Assembly: GCA_964652075.1 (NCBI GenBank)
Contig: CAZYZQ010000078.1
Coordinates: forward strand, 1 to 11,426
DNA length: 11,426 bases
Direction of reading: 5' to 3'
Origin: CAZYZQ01 sp964652075
Lineage (GTDB): Bacteria; Bacillota; Clostridia; Oscillospirales; Oscillospiraceae
Part shown: positions 11,098-11,426 of the stretch, piece after piece
Position numbering within the stretch: position 1 is the stretch's first letter
How the letters are laid out: each line of letters opens with the position of its first letter
The notes under the pieces: generated by a model
Seen by the model: only the letters and a program-made list of their open reading frames with translations
What the model was told of the DNA's origin: nothing
Database searches by the model: none
Made by a program: the position numbers and the translations under genes

Positions 11098-11426
11098 TTA
11101 TGCGTTCTCCAGCCGGACGGTCAGCGTCTCGGACAGCTCAAGGCCGGGGTTGCGTTTTTTCGTGAAGTCGATCGACCAGTACGACGAGAAGACCAGCAGG
11201 CTGTTGCCGCGGTAGTCCTCCAGAAGCTCCGCGTCGGACGAGAGGTTCAGATCCTTCGGGTCCTCGCTCGGGCAGGCGGAGATGAAGCGCAGCTCCTCAT
11301 ACGGCAGCGTCTCCATACGCAGCTCCACACCGTATTCGCTTCCCATCCGGTAGCGGAACACGTCGAACTGCAGCACGCCGACGACGCCGACGATGACCTC
11401 CTCCATGCCGGTGTTCGGCACCTTGA
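11098..11426 (-). CDS. prfC: Peptide chain release factor 3, C-terminal fragment (cut by window edge)
   Basis: RF3 is the GTPase that removes RF1/RF2 from the ribosome after peptide release. Only the last 108 residues are in the window; the GTPase domain lies beyond 11426. The fragment contains VIVGVVGVLQFDVFRYRMGSEYGVELRMETLPYE, the RF3 pattern (GAVGxLQFEV...EYGVE), then NLSSDAELLEDYRGNSLLVFSSYWSID and the typical end NPGLELSETL. This excludes EF-G and tetracycline-resistance ribosome-protection proteins, whose C-termini differ. It ends at TAA (11100-11098), just beyond the shared terminator. Confidence 0.92.
   Translation of the reverse strand, partial: KVPNTGMEEVIVGVVGVLQFDVFRYRMGSEYGVELRMETLPYEELRFISACPSEDPKDLNLSSDAELLEDYRGNSLLVFSSYWSIDFTKKRNPGLELSETLTVRLENA

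Overview
The window looks like chromosomal DNA of a GC-rich, endospore-forming clostridium, most likely of the Oscillospiraceae (Flavonifractor/Lawsonibacter-like). This is inferred from spoIIE, rex, an MtaB-type methylthiotransferase, an 'ABC-transporter type IV' membrane protein and a small P-loop protein common in that group, with AGGAGG-type ribosome sites and TTGACA/TATAAT promoters. There is no phage, insertion sequence, CRISPR array or rRNA. The content is mostly housekeeping, organised as short units that each have their own promoter and hairpin terminator.

Layout. 1-1026 (minus): the 5' part of secA and, upstream of it, a CYTH/triphosphate-tunnel protein with its own promoter. 1027-1400: a long intergenic stretch with two very strong hairpins. 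1401-3338 (plus): spoIIE, the sporulation phosphatase that activates sigma-F. 3339-3769: a hairpin-dense segment, then tRNA-Glu and tRNA-Met on the minus strand behind one strong promoter, each followed by an intrinsic terminator. 3903-4304 (plus): a small membrane protein, almost touching convergent mtaB (4310-5599, minus). 5600-5788: a divergent promoter region. 5789-6276 (plus): two translationally coupled small HPr-like proteins lacking the phosphoryl-accepting histidine. 6292-6344: a terminator-like hairpin whose 3' arm contains the ribosome-binding site of the next gene, a D-Ala-D-Ala carboxypeptidase (6345-7490). 7561-8808: a glucose-6-phosphate isomerase homologue that has lost every catalytic residue I can align. 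8918-9328: a 136-aa P-loop protein. 9394-10214 (minus): a membrane-anchored, Pro/Glu/Ala-rich protein with a C-terminal Cys/His domain, interrupted by a 100-N assembly gap. 10402-11043 (plus): rex, the NADH-sensing repressor. 11098-11426 (minus): the 3' end of prfC (release factor 3).

How it fits together. SpoIIE and the S11 carboxypeptidase fit a spore former, and Rex reports the NADH/NAD+ balance of a fermentative anaerobe. The most interesting part is 5789-8808, where two histidine-less HPr-like proteins and an apparently dead PGI paralogue lie on either side of a cell-wall carboxypeptidase. All three look like non-catalytic derivatives of sugar-metabolism proteins and could have regulatory roles, which is inference. 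The dyads before spoIIE and downstream of the tRNAs look like non-coding elements worth searching for elsewhere in the genome.
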